Below, one piece after another: positions 1 to 9,096 of a stretch of DNA of 64,000 bases (position 1 is the first letter of the stretch; each line of letters begins with the position of its first letter). The notes under the pieces were generated by a model. That model was not told the origin of the DNA. It did not search any database and saw only the letters and a program-made list of their open reading frames with translations. This stretch comes from Duganella aceris (GTDB lineage: Bacteria > Pseudomonadota > Gammaproteobacteria > Burkholderiales > Burkholderiaceae_D): assembly GCF_011090165.1 (NCBI RefSeq), contig NZ_JAADJT010000006.1, forward strand, positions 186,001 through 250,000, given 5' to 3'. The position numbers were made by a program, and so were the translations under genes.

Positions 1-231
1 CTGCTCGTACGACACCAGCTTGCCGTCGGCGCCGATGCGCGCCATCCAGGTGTACTGGCCCCATGGCCCGGTGGCGTATTCGAGCATGGTGTCGGCGCCG
101 TCGCGGTAGACGCCGGTCGGCCGGCCCAGCTTGGCCTCGACCGCCGCCGCCGGCTCGCCGGGCGCGGGCGGCGGCCCGGCGCACGCGGCCAATAATGCCG
201 GAAAGATTGTCGTAAAAATCAGCTTTTTCAT
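1..231 (-). CDS. Small lipoprotein, C-terminus beyond the window (partial)
   Basis: The reading frame starts with ATG at 231 and runs off the left edge, so 77 residues are visible. It begins with a lysine-rich n-region and a short hydrophobic stretch ending in the lipobox LAAC (Cys at about residue 16), so it should be lipid-anchored and face the periplasm. The mature part starts with a Pro/Ala-rich linker, then a segment with LGRPTGVYRDG and YATGPWGQYTWM. That pattern is seen in BamE/SmpA-like outer-membrane lipoproteins of Oxalobacteraceae, but the resemblance is by eye and too little is present to name a function. It is divergent from rpsO. Confidence 0.6.
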   Translation of the reverse strand, partial: MKKLIFTTIFPALLAACAGPPPAPGEPAAAVEAKLGRPTGVYRDGADTMLEYATGPWGQYTWMARIGADGKLVSYEQ

Positions 232-399
232 CGCCAGCTCCTTAAAAACCGTCGGAAGTAACGAGAATTGTAGTCAACACGGGATACACGCGGCGCTTTT
301 TCCGCTATACTTCCGGGTCTGGTCTTCGGATCAGTTTTTTTTGAAGTTCACGATGTGCAGGGTTACGACTCCGCGCACCGCATGTTAAAGGTAAATATC
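232..399 (+). promoter_or_regulatory. Divergent upstream region of rpsO and the lipoprotein gene
   Basis: This 168-base gap separates two divergent starts. A -10-like TATACT lies at 306-311 on the plus strand, without a convincing -35 box at normal spacing. The rpsO leader then runs about 80 bases to its ATG, long enough for the S15 autoregulatory mRNA structure known in other bacteria, although no such fold was demonstrated here. Confidence 0.35.
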
Positions 400-669
400 A
401 TGACCGTAGAAAACATCAACAAAGCCGCGATCATTGCGGACAACGCCCGTGGTCAAAAAGACACCGGCTCCCCAGAAGTGCAAGTTGCACTGCTGACCGC
501 ACGCATCAACGAACTGAACGGCCACTTCAAGGCCCACAGCAAGGATCACCACTCCCGTCGTGGTCTGATTATGATGGTTAACCGTCGTAAGAGCCTGCTG
601 TCCTACCTGAAGGCCAAAGACGCTACCCGTTATCGCGATCTGATCGCCAAACTGGGTCTGCGTAAGTAA
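400..669 (+). CDS. rpsO: 30S ribosomal protein S15
   Basis: This 89-residue protein matches S15 along its full length. It binds 16S rRNA in the platform of the small subunit and helps bridge the two subunits. Family signatures visible are the [14 protein letters not shown] segment, the [11 protein letters not shown] segment that contacts rRNA, and the C-terminal [13 protein letters not shown]. The ATG at 400 was chosen because it gives the standard length; an upstream in-frame ATG at 355 would add residues foreign to the family. The gene is followed by a hairpin and then pnp, the classical rpsO-pnp arrangement. Confidence 0.98.
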   Translation: MTVENINKAAIIADNARGQKDTGSPEVQVALLTARINELNGHFKAHSKDHHSRRGLIMMVNRRKSLLSYLKAKDATRYRDLIAKLGLRK

Positions 670-693
670 TTTTTGCGTCATCCGGCTTAATCG

Positions 694-728
694 AAATGCC
701 TGCGCCAGTTTGCTGACGCGGGCATTTT
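694..728 (+). terminator. rpsO-pnp intercistronic hairpin
   Basis: AAATGCC-t-GCG-c-CAG pairs with CTG-a-CGC-g-GGCATTT around a short loop and is followed by a T-rich run. It sits 25 bases after the rpsO stop. By analogy with Escherichia coli it could be a partial terminator or an RNase III processing site controlling pnp mRNA decay. Confidence 0.65.
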
Positions 729-891
729 GTCATTTCGGTCGGCAAAATCTTGCCAAGTGGAACGCGGTCTTGGCGAGCGCAACATGGAATTCCTGTTTTA
801 GCAGTTTGTAGCAAAGGTGGCCGCACGGCCGCCTGTGGTGAGGTGAACGACAGCCCCTGAAAATCTGTCGGCAAATAGAAAGGGATTACCC

Positions 892-3012
892 ATGTTTAAT
901 AAAGTTACCAAAACCTTCCAGTACGGCCAACACACCGTGACCCTGGAAACCGGCGAAATCGCTCGCCAGGCATCCGGCGCAGTGCTGGTATCGATTGAAG
1001 ATACCGTCGTCCTGGCAACCGTGGTCGCGCGTAAAGACGCCAAGCCAGGTCAGGACTTCTTCCCGCTGACCGTCGACTACGTTGAAAAAACCTATGCTGC
1101 CGGTAAAATCCCGGGCGGTTTCTTCAAGCGCGAAGGCCGTCCTTCGGAAAAAGAAACCCTGACCTCGCGTCTGATCGACCGTCCTATTCGTCCGCTGTTC
1201 CCAGAAGGCTACCTGAACGAAGTCCAGGTCATCATTCACGTGCTGTCGGTCAACCCTGAAATCGATCCGGACATCGCCGCCATGATCGGCGCATCGGCCG
1301 CCCTGTGCGTGTCGGGCGTGCCATTCAACGGCCCGGTCGGCGCAGCGCGCGTCGGCTACGCCAACGGCCAGTACATCCTGAACCCAACCGTGCAACAACT
1401 GAAGACCTCCGAGATGGATCTGGTTGTCGCCGGTACCGAAACCGCCGTGCTGATGGTGGAATCGGAAGCCAAGCAATTGTCGGAAGAAATCATGCTGGGC
1501 GCCGTGGTCTTCGGCCACACCGAAATGAAGGCGGTCATCGACGCGATCCACGATCTGGTGCGCGACGGCGGCAAGCCGGAAGTCGAATGGGTCCCGCCGG
1601 CCAAGAACGAAGCGCTGATCGGCCGCGTTGCGCATTTCGCCGCGAGCAAGATCAACGAAGCCTACCAGACCAAGGACAAGCAGGAACGCACCGCCAAGCT
1701 GAAGGCGGCCACCAGCGAAGTGCTGGCCGACCTGTCGTCTGAAGCCGCCGCATCCGGCGCCGCTCCAGTGGACTCGGCTGAAGTGAACAACATCCTGTTC
1801 GACATGGAAGCCAAGATCGTCCGTACCCAGATCCTGGACGGCGAGCCACGTATCGACGGCCGCGACACCCGCACCGTGCGTCCGATCTCGATCCGTACCT
1901 CGGTGCTGCCACGCACCCACGGTTCGGCGCTGTTCACCCGCGGTGAAACGCAGGCGCTGGTGGTTGCCACCCTGGGCACCGCGCGCGACAGCCAGAAGAT
2001 CGATGCGCTGATGGGCGAGTTCACCGACCCGTTCATGCTGCATTACAACATGCCTCCGTTCGCCACCGGCGAAACCGGCCGCGTCGGCACCCCGAAGCGC
2101 CGCGAAATCGGCCACGGCCGCCTGGCCAAGCGCGCGCTGATCGCCGCGCTGCCGTCGGCTGAAGAGTTCAGCTACGCCGTGCGTCTGGTGTCGGAAATCA
2201 CCGAATCGAACGGTTCGTCGTCGATGGCTTCGGTCTGCGGCGGCTGCCTGGCGCTGATGGACGCCGGCGTTCCAATGAAAGAGCACGTCGCCGGTATCGC
2301 GATGGGCCTGATCAAGGAAGGCGGCAAGTTCGCCGTGCTGTCGGACATCCTGGGCGATGAAGATCACCTGGGCGACATGGACTTCAAGGTCGCCGGTACC
2401 CGCAACGGTATCACCGCGCTGCAGATGGACATCAAGATCATGGGCATCACCAAGGAAATCATGCAAGTGGCGCTGGCGCAAGCCAAAGAAGGCCGCGAGC
2501 ACATCCTGGGCGAAATGCAAAAAGCCATGCCGCACGTGAAAACGGAACTGTCCGATTTCGCACCGCGCCTGATCACCATCAAGATCAATCCGGAAAAAAT
2601 CCGTGACGTGATCGGCAAGGGCGGCGCCGTGATTCGCGCACTGACCGAAGAGACCGGCACCCAGATCGACATCAGCGACGAAGGCGTGGTCACCATCGCT
2701 TCCGTCGACGCTGCCGCTGGCCAGGAAGCCAAGCGTCGCATCGAAGAGCTGACCGCCTCGGTCGAAGTGGGCAAGTCCTACGACGGCGTCGTGCTGAAGC
2801 TGCTGGACTTCGGCGCGATCGTTCAGGTCATGCCGGGCAAAGATGGTCTGCTGCACATCTCGCAGATCGCCAACGAGCGCGTCAACGCCGTTGCCGACTA
2901 CCTGAAAGAAGGCCAGGCAGTGCGCGTCAAGGTTCTGGAAACCGACGACCGCGGCCGCCTGAAACTGTCGATGAAAGCCGCCGCTGAAGAGGCTGCCGCC
3001 GCCGCACAGTAA
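892..3012 (+). CDS. pnp: Polyribonucleotide nucleotidyltransferase (PNPase)
   Basis: PNPase degrades RNA 3' to 5' by phosphorolysis as a trimer in the cytoplasm and works in the degradosome. The 706 residues show the standard order of two RNase PH-like domains, a KH domain and an S1 domain. The active-site segment [15 protein letters not shown] is at about residues 484-498, the KH loop IGKGG at 574-578, and the S1 domain spans about 627-695, including [15 protein letters not shown]. An AAAGGG ribosome-binding site precedes the ATG. It is followed by a strong terminator. A long antisense open frame exists but is a codon-bias shadow. Confidence 0.98.
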   Translation: MFNKVTKTFQYGQHTVTLETGEIARQASGAVLVSIEDTVVLATVVARKDAKPGQDFFPLTVDYVEKTYAAGKIPGGFFKREGRPSEKETLTSRLIDRPIRPLFPEGYLNEVQVIIHVLSVNPEIDPDIAAMIGASAALCVSGVPFNGPVGAARVGYANGQYILNPTVQQLKTSEMDLVVAGTETAVLMVESEAKQLSEEIMLGAVVFGHTEMKAVIDAIHDLVRDGGKPEVEWVPPAKNEALIGRVAHFAASKINEAYQTKDKQERTAKLKAATSEVLADLSSEAAASGAAPVDSAEVNNILFDMEAKIVRTQILDGEPRIDGRDTRTVRPISIRTSVLPRTHGSALFTRGETQALVVATLGTARDSQKIDALMGEFTDPFMLHYNMPPFATGETGRVGTPKRREIGHGRLAKRALIAALPSAEEFSYAVRLVSEITESNGSSSMASVCGGCLALMDAGVPMKEHVAGIAMGLIKEGGKFAVLSDILGDEDHLGDMDFKVAGTRNGITALQMDIKIMGITKEIMQVALAQAKEGREHILGEMQKAMPHVKTELSDFAPRLITIKINPEKIRDVIGKGGAVIRALTEETGTQIDISDEGVVTIASVDAAAGQEAKRRIEELTASVEVGKSYDGVVLKLLDFGAIVQVMPGKDGLLHISQIANERVNAVADYLKEGQAVRVKVLETDDRGRLKLSMKAAAEEAAAAAQ

Positions 3013-3034
3013 TCTCGGACTAGTCTGACCAAGA

Positions 3035-3067
3035 GCCGCCGGAGCGCAAGCCCCGGCGGCTTTTTTT
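3035..3067 (+). terminator. Rho-independent terminator of pnp
   Basis: GCCGCCGG pairs with CCGGCGGC around a ten-base loop and is followed directly by seven T residues. It lies 23 bases after the pnp stop codon and ends the rpsO-pnp unit. Confidence 0.9.
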
Positions 3068-3106
3068 CGTCTGAACTTTTCACGCCGCGCCAGGTCCAAC
3101 CGGATC

Positions 3107-3538
3107 ATGGGCACCTTATACGAAGACGACGTCATCGCCTGGGCCGAGCAGCAAGCGGCTTTGCTGCGTCGCGGCCAGTGGTCGCAGCTGGACATCGACA
3201 ACATCGCCGAGGAGATCGAGGATGTGGGTAACCGTCAGAAGCAGGAGCTGCGCAGCCGGATGACCGTATTGCTGACCCATCTGCTGAAGTGGAAGTTCCA
3301 GCCGACGCGGCGGGGAAGCAGCTGGGCACACACCATACGCGCGCAACGCGCGGCGATCGAAGACGCGCTCGATGATTATCCCAGTTTGCAAACGCTGCTG
3401 GCCGATCCGCAATGGCTGCGGAAAACCTACAGCCGGGCAGTCAGAGACGCGGTCGCCCAGACACACTTAAAAGTCATGCCGGCGGAGCCGCCCTGGAGCG
3501 TCGAGCTATGCCTGGCGCACGATTTTTGGCCCGAGTAG
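3107..3538 (+). CDS. DUF29 family protein, copy 1
   Basis: This 143-residue protein shows the DUF29 pattern: an N-terminal YEDDVIAWAEQQAALLR helix, then LDIDNIAEEIEDVG, LLTHLLKWKFQP and a C-terminal LAHDFWPE. DUF29 proteins are small, mostly helical and common in cyanobacteria and proteobacteria, and no function has been established. It is the first of four adjacent paralogues. The start has only a weak ribosome-binding site. A 41-base block (3188-3228) is identical in copies 2 and 3, showing recent duplication or gene conversion. No signal peptide or membrane segment is present, so it should be cytoplasmic. Confidence 0.85.
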   Translation: MGTLYEDDVIAWAEQQAALLRRGQWSQLDIDNIAEEIEDVGNRQKQELRSRMTVLLTHLLKWKFQPTRRGSSWAHTIRAQRAAIEDALDDYPSLQTLLADPQWLRKTYSRAVRDAVAQTHLKVMPAEPPWSVELCLAHDFWPE

Positions 3539-3547
3539 GAGTCAACG

Positions 3548-4015
3548 ATGGGCAATTTATACGACGACGACGCCATTGCCTGGGCCGAGCAGCAAGCGGC
3601 TTTGCTGCGCGCCGGACGGTGGGAATTGCTGGACATCGACAACATCGCCGAGGAGATCGAGGATGTGGGCAAGAGCGAGAAGCGGGAGCTGCGCCACCGG
3701 ATGGCGGTGCTGGTCGAGCATCTGTTCAAATGGCGGTGGCAGCCGGGGCGGCGTGGTTCGAGCTGGCTGACAACCATACGGGTGCAGCGGATCGATATTC
3801 AAAAGTTGATGCGCAAGATGCCCAGCCTCAAAAACATGATGTCCGACTCGGAATTCGCCGATGAGGTGTGGCGCGATGCGGTCGTGCTGGCGCTGAAAGA
3901 AGCCGAAGGCGAAATCGATAATCTTCCCGACTCCAATCCGTGGACGCTGCATCAAGCGATGCTGGCGGACTTTCTTCCAGACGGGGAGGGGCGTGATGCC
4001 AACAACAAGCTATGA
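3548..4015 (+). CDS. DUF29 family protein, copy 2
   Basis: The 155-residue product aligns with copy 1 from YDDDAIAWAEQQAALLR through LDIDNIAEEIEDVGKSEK and LFKWRWQPGRRG. It is longest at the C-terminus, which adds a short polar tail (DGEGRDANNKL). A GGAG ribosome-binding site lies seven bases before the ATG, nine bases after copy 1 stops, so the genes should be co-transcribed. Its 3' end overlaps the start of copy 3. The function is unknown. Confidence 0.85.
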   Translation: MGNLYDDDAIAWAEQQAALLRAGRWELLDIDNIAEEIEDVGKSEKRELRHRMAVLVEHLFKWRWQPGRRGSSWLTTIRVQRIDIQKLMRKMPSLKNMMSDSEFADEVWRDAVVLALKEAEGEIDNLPDSNPWTLHQAMLADFLPDGEGRDANNKL

Positions 4016-4430
4016 GGACGACGTTATCGCATGGGCCGCGCGACAGGCCGCCTTGCTGCGCGCCGGCCGGTGGGAACTTCTGGACATCGACAACATCGCC
4101 GAGGAGATCGAGGATGTGGGCAAGAGCGAAAAAAGAGAGCTGCAAAGCCGGTATGTCGTCCTTGTCACGCATTTGCTTAAGTGGAAGTATCAGCCGGGAC
4201 GGCGCGGACATAGCTGGCGCAACACGATCAAGGAGCAGCGCGCCGCCATCGTCGATGATCTCGCGCGACATCCGCACCTCAAACCGCTGTTGAACCATCC
4301 GCAGTGGCTGATGCAAATTTATCGGCGCGGCAAGCTTGACGCGGAAATGCAAACGCATCTGCAAGACCTACCTGACGACATGCCATGGGATGCAGGGCAA
4401 TTGCTATCGCAGGATTTTTTACCGGAGTGA
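3996..4430 (+). CDS. DUF29 family protein, copy 3
   Basis: The 144-residue protein is another DUF29 member (YEDDVIAWAARQAALLR, LDIDNIAEEIEDVGKSEKRE, LLKWKYQPGRRG, ending QDFLPE). The ATG at 3996 was preferred over the adjacent in-frame GTG at 3993 because a GGGGAGGGG purine run sits about five bases upstream. The start overlaps copy 2 by 20 bases, implying translational coupling. A 50-base stretch at 4080-4129 is identical to 3629-3678 in copy 2. The function is unknown. Confidence 0.85.
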   Translation: MPTTSYEDDVIAWAARQAALLRAGRWELLDIDNIAEEIEDVGKSEKRELQSRYVVLVTHLLKWKYQPGRRGHSWRNTIKEQRAAIVDDLARHPHLKPLLNHPQWLMQIYRRGKLDAEMQTHLQDLPDDMPWDAGQLLSQDFLPE

Positions 4431-4432
4431 AT

Positions 4433-4864
4433 ATGGCGACCTCTTATGAGACTGACTTTGCCGAATGGGCCCGGGAGCAGGCTTTTTGGTTGCGTAATGC
4501 TGATTTCTCGCTACTCGATGCGCGGCATCTTGCGGAGGAGGTCGAAGAGATCGCGTCGAGCCATCTGTATGAACTGGAAAGCCGCTGCGCCGGCTTGCAG
4601 GCGCATCTGGCGCGATGGCAGCGGCAATCTGGGCATCGCTGCGAACTGTGGCGCCGCCTGATCGTCCTGCAGCGCACGCGGATCGACCGGATGCTGCGGC
4701 GCATGCCGAGCCTGCGCAAGCGCGTCGCCGACGCGGATTTCGTCCAGGATGTCTGGCTCGATGCCTTGATCAGAACCATCGGCGAGGATCATTGCTTCGA
4801 CCTGCCCGAGGCCAGTCCCTGGTCGCTGGAGCGGGCGCTGGAACAGGATTTTTTGCCCGACTGA
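4433..4864 (+). CDS. DUF29 family protein, copy 4 (divergent)
   Basis: The 143-residue product keeps the DUF29 frame (YETDFAEWAREQAFWLR, LDARHLAEEVEEIA, LQAHLARWQRQ, ending EQDFLPD) but has lost the near-identical DNA blocks of copies 1-3, so it is an older paralogue. The ATG at 4433 follows the copy 3 stop by two bases, with GGAG just upstream inside the end of copy 3. This fixes the start and indicates coupled translation. It closes the array and is convergent with the dehydrogenase gene. The function is unknown. Confidence 0.8.
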   Translation: MATSYETDFAEWAREQAFWLRNADFSLLDARHLAEEVEEIASSHLYELESRCAGLQAHLARWQRQSGHRCELWRRLIVLQRTRIDRMLRRMPSLRKRVADADFVQDVWLDALIRTIGEDHCFDLPEASPWSLERALEQDFLPD

Positions 4865-4931
4865 ATCCAACGCCACAGCAAGCCAGCCTAAACGCTGCTC
4901 AAGGGACCGCACCATCGAACGGCTGACGGAA

Positions 4932-6368
4932 CTATTTGCCGTCGTAAGTAACGCGGTAGATGCGGCCGCCGTAGTCGTCGGAGACCAGCATCGAGCCATC
5001 GGCCAGCGTGACCAGATCGACCGGGCGGCCGACCACTTCCTCGCCGCGCAGCCAGCCGTCGATGAAGGCGGTGTCGCTGACGATTTTGCTGTTGTACAGC
5101 GTGATCAGGCGCACGCTGTAGCCGCTCTTGGTGGTCCGGTTCCACGAACCGTGTTCGGCAACGTACACGTTGTTGCGATACGCCTCTGGGAACTGCTTGC
5201 CGGTGTAGAAGGTCAGCCCCAGCGGCGCGACGTGCGGCCCCAGCTTGGCGACCGGCGGCTCGAACTCTTCGCAGGTGTGGCTGCCGGCGAATTGAGGATC
5301 CGGCACCACGCCGCCGTGACAGTAAGGGAAGCCGAAGTGCAGGCCCAGTTTCGGCGCGATATTCAATTCGCACGACGGCGTGTTGTCGCCCATTTCATCG
5401 CGGCCGTTATCGGTGAACCACAAGGCCTTGGTGATCGGATGGAAGGCGAAGCCCACGGTGTTGCGCACGCCGCGCGCGTATTCTTCCAGGCCGCTGCCGT
5501 CGCCGTTCATGCGGTAGATCTTGGCGCTTCGGGTCTCGTCGGTGTCGCAGATATTGCACGGCGCGCCGACCGGGATGTACAGCTTGCCATCCGGGCCGGC
5601 CTTCATGATCTTCTCGCCGTGCCATTTGTCGGTCGGCAGGCTGACCTTGACCACTTCGTACGATGGCTTCTGCGCATAGCGCTTGTCGATATTGTCGAAG
5701 CGGATCACGCGGCTGATTTCGCCCACGTACAGCGCGCCGTTCAACAGCGTCACGCCGATCGGGCTATCGAGGCCTTCGGCGATGGTGACCACGTCGGCGG
5801 TTTGCTTGTCGCCGCGCGGCACCAGCGCGTACACCTTGCCTGCCTTGCGCGAACCGACATAGACCACACCATTGTCCGACACCACCATGCTGCGCGCGGC
5901 CGCGACCTCGTTGGCGTAGACGCTGATATGGAAGCCCTTCGGCAGCTTGAAGCCGCTCAGGTCGACGCCGCCCTGCGCGGTCCTGGCGGCGGGCGCGGCC
6001 ACGGCCGCAACGGCGGCCGGCTTCGCCGCGGAGGCGGCCGCGATGGCCGGCTTGTTGGCGTTGGCCGCGATGTAATCGGCCAGCATCGCGATCTGCTTTG
6101 CGCTCAAGGTCGGGGACCAGGCCGGCATGTCCTTCTCCGGCACGCCCTTGCTGATCACCTTGATCAGGTTGGCCTTGGTCGGCGCGCCATGCAGCCAGGT
6201 GTGGTCGCGCAGCGTCGGGCCGACCGCGCCTTCCAGCTTGCTGCCGTGGCATACCGCGCAGTTGGCCTGATAGAGCTTTTCAGCGGTCAGTGCCGGCGTG
6301 GCGGCATGCGCGGCGAACGACGCCAGCGCCATGCCGAAGCTCGCGGCGCGCAGAGCGATGTGTTTCAT
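4932..6368 (-). CDS. Periplasmic cytochrome c / glucose-sorbosone dehydrogenase fusion
   Basis: The 478-residue protein starts with a Sec signal peptide (MKHIALRAASFGMALASFAAHAA). A class I cytochrome c domain follows, with the haem motif CAVCH at residues 37-41 and a likely Met ligand in EKDMPAWSP. After an Ala-rich linker comes a beta-propeller of the PQQ-dependent glucose/sorbosone dehydrogenase family (FKLPKGFHISVYANEV, GLDSPIGVTLLNGALYVG, SYEVVKVSLPTDKWHG, NTVGFAFHPITKALWFTDNGRD). The inferred role is oxidation of a sugar or aldehyde in the periplasm with electrons passed to the fused cytochrome; the substrate is unknown. The ATG at 6368 was chosen because AAGGGGA lies upstream and it gives a clean signal peptide. 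Confidence 0.85.
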   Translation of the reverse strand: MKHIALRAASFGMALASFAAHAATPALTAEKLYQANCAVCHGSKLEGAVGPTLRDHTWLHGAPTKANLIKVISKGVPEKDMPAWSPTLSAKQIAMLADYIAANANKPAIAAASAAKPAAVAAVAAPAARTAQGGVDLSGFKLPKGFHISVYANEVAAARSMVVSDNGVVYVGSRKAGKVYALVPRGDKQTADVVTIAEGLDSPIGVTLLNGALYVGEISRVIRFDNIDKRYAQKPSYEVVKVSLPTDKWHGEKIMKAGPDGKLYIPVGAPCNICDTDETRSAKIYRMNGDGSGLEEYARGVRNTVGFAFHPITKALWFTDNGRDEMGDNTPSCELNIAPKLGLHFGFPYCHGGVVPDPQFAGSHTCEEFEPPVAKLGPHVAPLGLTFYTGKQFPEAYRNNVYVAEHGSWNRTTKSGYSVRLITLYNSKIVSDTAFIDGWLRGEEVVGRPVDLVTLADGSMLVSDDYGGRIYRVTYDGK

Positions 6369-6463
6369 ATCGTGGGTCCCCTTATAAGTGATGCAGCATT
6401 GTACAATCCGCCACGAAGCCACCACTCATTTTTAACCAACGACGCGCCGGCCTGGGCCCGGAG

Positions 6464-8116
6464 TCAAGCCGACCCGTTGCGCAGACGCGGCAGCGCGACC
6501 GCGCGCGGCTCCTGCCGCCTGCGGCCCGACGCCATCGCGCGCACCTTGCCCGGCGCCGCGCCGCCCTCCAGCTTGAACACGCTGACCAGCTCCGCCAGAT
6601 GGGTGGACTGGCCCTGCAAGGCCTCGGCGGCGGCCGCCGCCTGTTCCACCAGCGCCGCGTTCTGCTGCGTCACGCCGTCCATCTCCATGATGGCCTGGTT
6701 GATCTGCTCGATGCCGGCTTGCTGCTCGCCGCTGGCGGCGGTGATCTGCTCCATGATCTCGCTGACATGCTTGATGCTGGAAACGATCTCGCGCATCGTG
6801 CCGCCGGCCTCGTCGACCAGCATGGCGCCGTTGGCGATCTTCTCCACCGACTCGCCGATCAGGTGCTTGATGTCCTTGGCGGCGCTGGCCGAGCGTTGCG
6901 CGAGGTTGCGCACCTCGGAGGCGACGACCGCGAAGCCACGTCCCTGTTCGCCGGCGCGCGCCGCTTCGACCGCCGCGTTCAGCGCCAGGATATTGGTCTG
7001 GAATGCGATGCCGTCGATCACGCCGATGATGTCGACGATTTTCTTCGACGACGCGCTGATCGACTCCATGGTCTCGACCACGCCGTCGACCACGTCGCCG
7101 CCGCGCACCGCCACGCCGGAAGCGGAGGCCGCCAGCTGGTTGGCCTGGCGCGCGAAGTCGGCGTTCTGCTTGACGGTGGCGGTCAATTCCTCCATTGACG
7201 AAGCGGTTTCCTCCAGCGAGCCGGCTTGCTGCTCGGTGCGCGAGGACAGGTCCTGGTTGCCGCTGGCGATTTCGTTCGACGCGGTGGCGACCGAGTCGGT
7301 GCTGCTGCGCACTTCGCTGACGATGGACGCCAACCGGTCGCGCATCGCGGCGATGCTGTACAGCAGACTGGAGGTATCGTTGGCCAGCAATTCGATCCGC
7401 ACCGTCAGGTCGCCAGCGGCGATCTGGTCGGTGATGCCGGCCGCGTAGCCAGGCTCGCCGCCCAACTGGCGCAGCAGCGAGCGGGTGATCAGCCAGCCCA
7501 GCGCCGCCGCCAAGGCGATGGCGACCACGCTCAGGCTGATGATGGTGGTGGCCGAGCGGAAGGTGCGCACATGGATGCCGTCGCCGAGTTCGTCGATGGC
7601 GGCTTTCTGGCGCTGCGCCAGCTTCTCGATGCTGGCCAGGTAGGCGTCGGCGGCCGGCACGAATTCCTGGTCGATGATGCGCTTGGTCGCATCCAGGTCG
7701 CCATCGGCTTTGGCCGCCAGCGCGCTCTTGCGCGCGGCCTGATAGCGGCTGCGTTTTTCGCCGGCTTCCTCGAACAGCGCCTTGGCGCCGGCATCATTCA
7801 GCAGCTCCGCGATTTTCTTCTGATCTTCCAGGGCCAGCTTGGAAGTCATGGCGATGCCGTTCTCAAAAAACTTCTGCACTTCGGGATCTGTAGTCTTGGC
7901 GGCCGCCAGCGCGCGTTGCACATTGCCGTTGATGATCGACTGCCATTGGGTGACGAGACGTTCCGTTTTCAGTTGTTGCAGCAGCAGATCGTCGGTGTCG
8001 GCGCCGGTTCTGGTGATGCTCAGCCAGCCCGCGAAGGCAACCGCCATCAAAAGCAACAGGGTAGCGCCGAAGCCCACGGCCAGGCGTTTGCCGACCTTCA
8101 TATTGGATAGTTGCAT
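6464..8116 (-). CDS. Methyl-accepting chemotaxis protein
   Basis: The 550-residue receptor has a first membrane helix at about residues 12-34, a periplasmic four-helix-bundle type sensor region, a second helix near 190-212, a HAMP domain starting around the [11 protein letters not shown] segment, and a cytoplasmic signalling domain. The conserved hairpin tip is present as [20 protein letters not shown], followed by [16 protein letters not shown]. It should cluster with CheA/CheW and control flagellar rotation; the ligand cannot be read from the sequence. No CheR-binding pentapeptide is seen at the C-terminus. AAGGGAG precedes the ATG. It appears monocistronic. Confidence 0.93.
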   Translation of the reverse strand: MQLSNMKVGKRLAVGFGATLLLLMAVAFAGWLSITRTGADTDDLLLQQLKTERLVTQWQSIINGNVQRALAAAKTTDPEVQKFFENGIAMTSKLALEDQKKIAELLNDAGAKALFEEAGEKRSRYQAARKSALAAKADGDLDATKRIIDQEFVPAADAYLASIEKLAQRQKAAIDELGDGIHVRTFRSATTIISLSVVAIALAAALGWLITRSLLRQLGGEPGYAAGITDQIAAGDLTVRIELLANDTSSLLYSIAAMRDRLASIVSEVRSSTDSVATASNEIASGNQDLSSRTEQQAGSLEETASSMEELTATVKQNADFARQANQLAASASGVAVRGGDVVDGVVETMESISASSKKIVDIIGVIDGIAFQTNILALNAAVEAARAGEQGRGFAVVASEVRNLAQRSASAAKDIKHLIGESVEKIANGAMLVDEAGGTMREIVSSIKHVSEIMEQITAASGEQQAGIEQINQAIMEMDGVTQQNAALVEQAAAAAEALQGQSTHLAELVSVFKLEGGAAPGKVRAMASGRRRQEPRAVALPRLRNGSA

Positions 8117-8180
8117 AGTGCTCCCTTACATGATCGAAGTGATTTGAAACGCTCGTTTTTTGGGAGGTTTTGTTATTGAT

Positions 8181-8198
8181 AAGAAACTTAAGTTTCTT
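8181..8198. repeat. Perfect 18-bp palindrome upstream of the chemotaxis receptor gene
   Basis: AAGAAACTTAAGTTTCTT is its own reverse complement. It lies in the 177-base AT-rich gap between the divergent chemotaxis receptor and hydrolase genes, 65 bases before the receptor ATG. It could be an operator for a dimeric regulator. It lacks a GC-rich stem, so a terminator is unlikely. Confidence 0.6.
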
Positions 8199-8293
8199 TT
8201 GATTTATTTTATCACTGAACTAGACAGCAATGTCAAAGCACCGTATTTCTTACGCGGTTTTACAAACCCTGGCGGATCCGCTACCCTGCCGGC

Positions 8294-9007
8294 ATGTCTA
8301 CCATCCTCGATTTTGAAGTGCCGTTCGACGGCTTGACGCTCAAGGGCGACCAGTTCCTCGGCTCCGCCGGCAACCGGGTGTTGTACTTGCATGGCGCCGG
8401 CGCCGGCACGCGTCACGGGCATCGCCTGTTGCGCGGGGCATTGCAGCGGCGCGGCATCGGCAGCACCTGCTTCGATTGCATCGGCCATGGCGAGACCGGC
8501 GGCGCGTTGGCGCAGTCGTCGGTCGCCAGCCGCACGCGGCAAGCGCAAGCGGTGGTGGCGGCGCGCGGCATGACGGAGCCGTTGGTCGTCTTCGGCTCCA
8601 GCATGGGCGCCTACAACGCGATCCGTCTGACGCAGCTGCATCGGGTCGACGCGCTGGTGCTGATCGTCCCCGGTGTCTACACGCCGCCGGCGTATGACGT
8701 GCCGTTCGGTCCCGAGTTCTCGGCGGTGATCCGCCGCGAGCGCAGCTGGGTCGACAGCGACGCCTGGGACATCCTGTCGCGCTTCGAAGGCCGGCTGCTG
8801 GTCATCGCCGCCGAGCACGACGCCGTGATCCCGCTGGAGATCCCGCAACGTCTGGTGGCCGCCGCCACCCGCGCGCAATCGCGCCAGCTGCACGTGGTGC
8901 GGGGCGCCGAACACAATCGTCTATGGTCGCTGCTGGAAGAAGACCCCGCAAGCTTCGATGCGGCGGTCGATATGGTGGCTGCGGTGGTGAATGGCGGAAA
9001 GCAGTAG
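8294..9007 (+). CDS. Alpha/beta hydrolase
   Basis: The 237-residue protein has the alpha/beta-hydrolase features in order: the oxyanion-loop HGAGAG after strand VLYLHG, the nucleophile elbow GSSMG, an acid in AAEHDAVIP and a catalytic histidine in GAEHN. It is cytoplasmic, without a signal peptide, and its substrate is unknown. Its last codons and stop (TAG at 9005-9007) lie inside the 3' end of the oppositely oriented selC gene, so the two genes overlap tail to tail by 16 bases. The ribosome-binding site is weak. Confidence 0.85.
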   Translation: MSTILDFEVPFDGLTLKGDQFLGSAGNRVLYLHGAGAGTRHGHRLLRGALQRRGIGSTCFDCIGHGETGGALAQSSVASRTRQAQAVVAARGMTEPLVVFGSSMGAYNAIRLTQLHRVDALVLIVPGVYTPPAYDVPFGPEFSAVIRRERSWVDSDAWDILSRFEGRLLVIAAEHDAVIPLEIPQRLVAAATRAQSRQLHVVRGAEHNRLWSLLEEDPASFDAAVDMVAAVVNGGKQ

Positions 9008-9087
9008 GAGTCGAACCTACAGGGGAACGTCTGACGCCCCCCACCGGGTTTGAAGCCCGGCCCCATCACCGGATGAGTATGCCTTCC
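8992..9087 (-). tRNA. selC: tRNA-Sec (anticodon UCA)
   Basis: The 96-base gene encodes selenocysteine tRNA, which is charged with serine and converted by SelA to read in-frame UGA. Read on the minus strand it starts GGAAGGCA, pairing with TGCTTTCC to give the eight-pair acceptor stem typical of tRNA-Sec. The anticodon loop CTTCAAA carries TCA, the variable arm is long and GC-rich, and the T arm contains GGTTCGACTCC. The 3' GCCA is encoded. It starts nine bases after the selB stop on the same strand, so it may be processed from the selAB transcript. Its 3' end overlaps the hydrolase gene. Confidence 0.96.
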
Positions 9088-9096
9088 TTTGTGGTG

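Noticed and set aside
886..3204. 772-residue open frame antisense to pnp
   Set aside because: It mirrors pnp codon bias, has no ribosome-binding site and no recognisable domain; pnp itself is certain.
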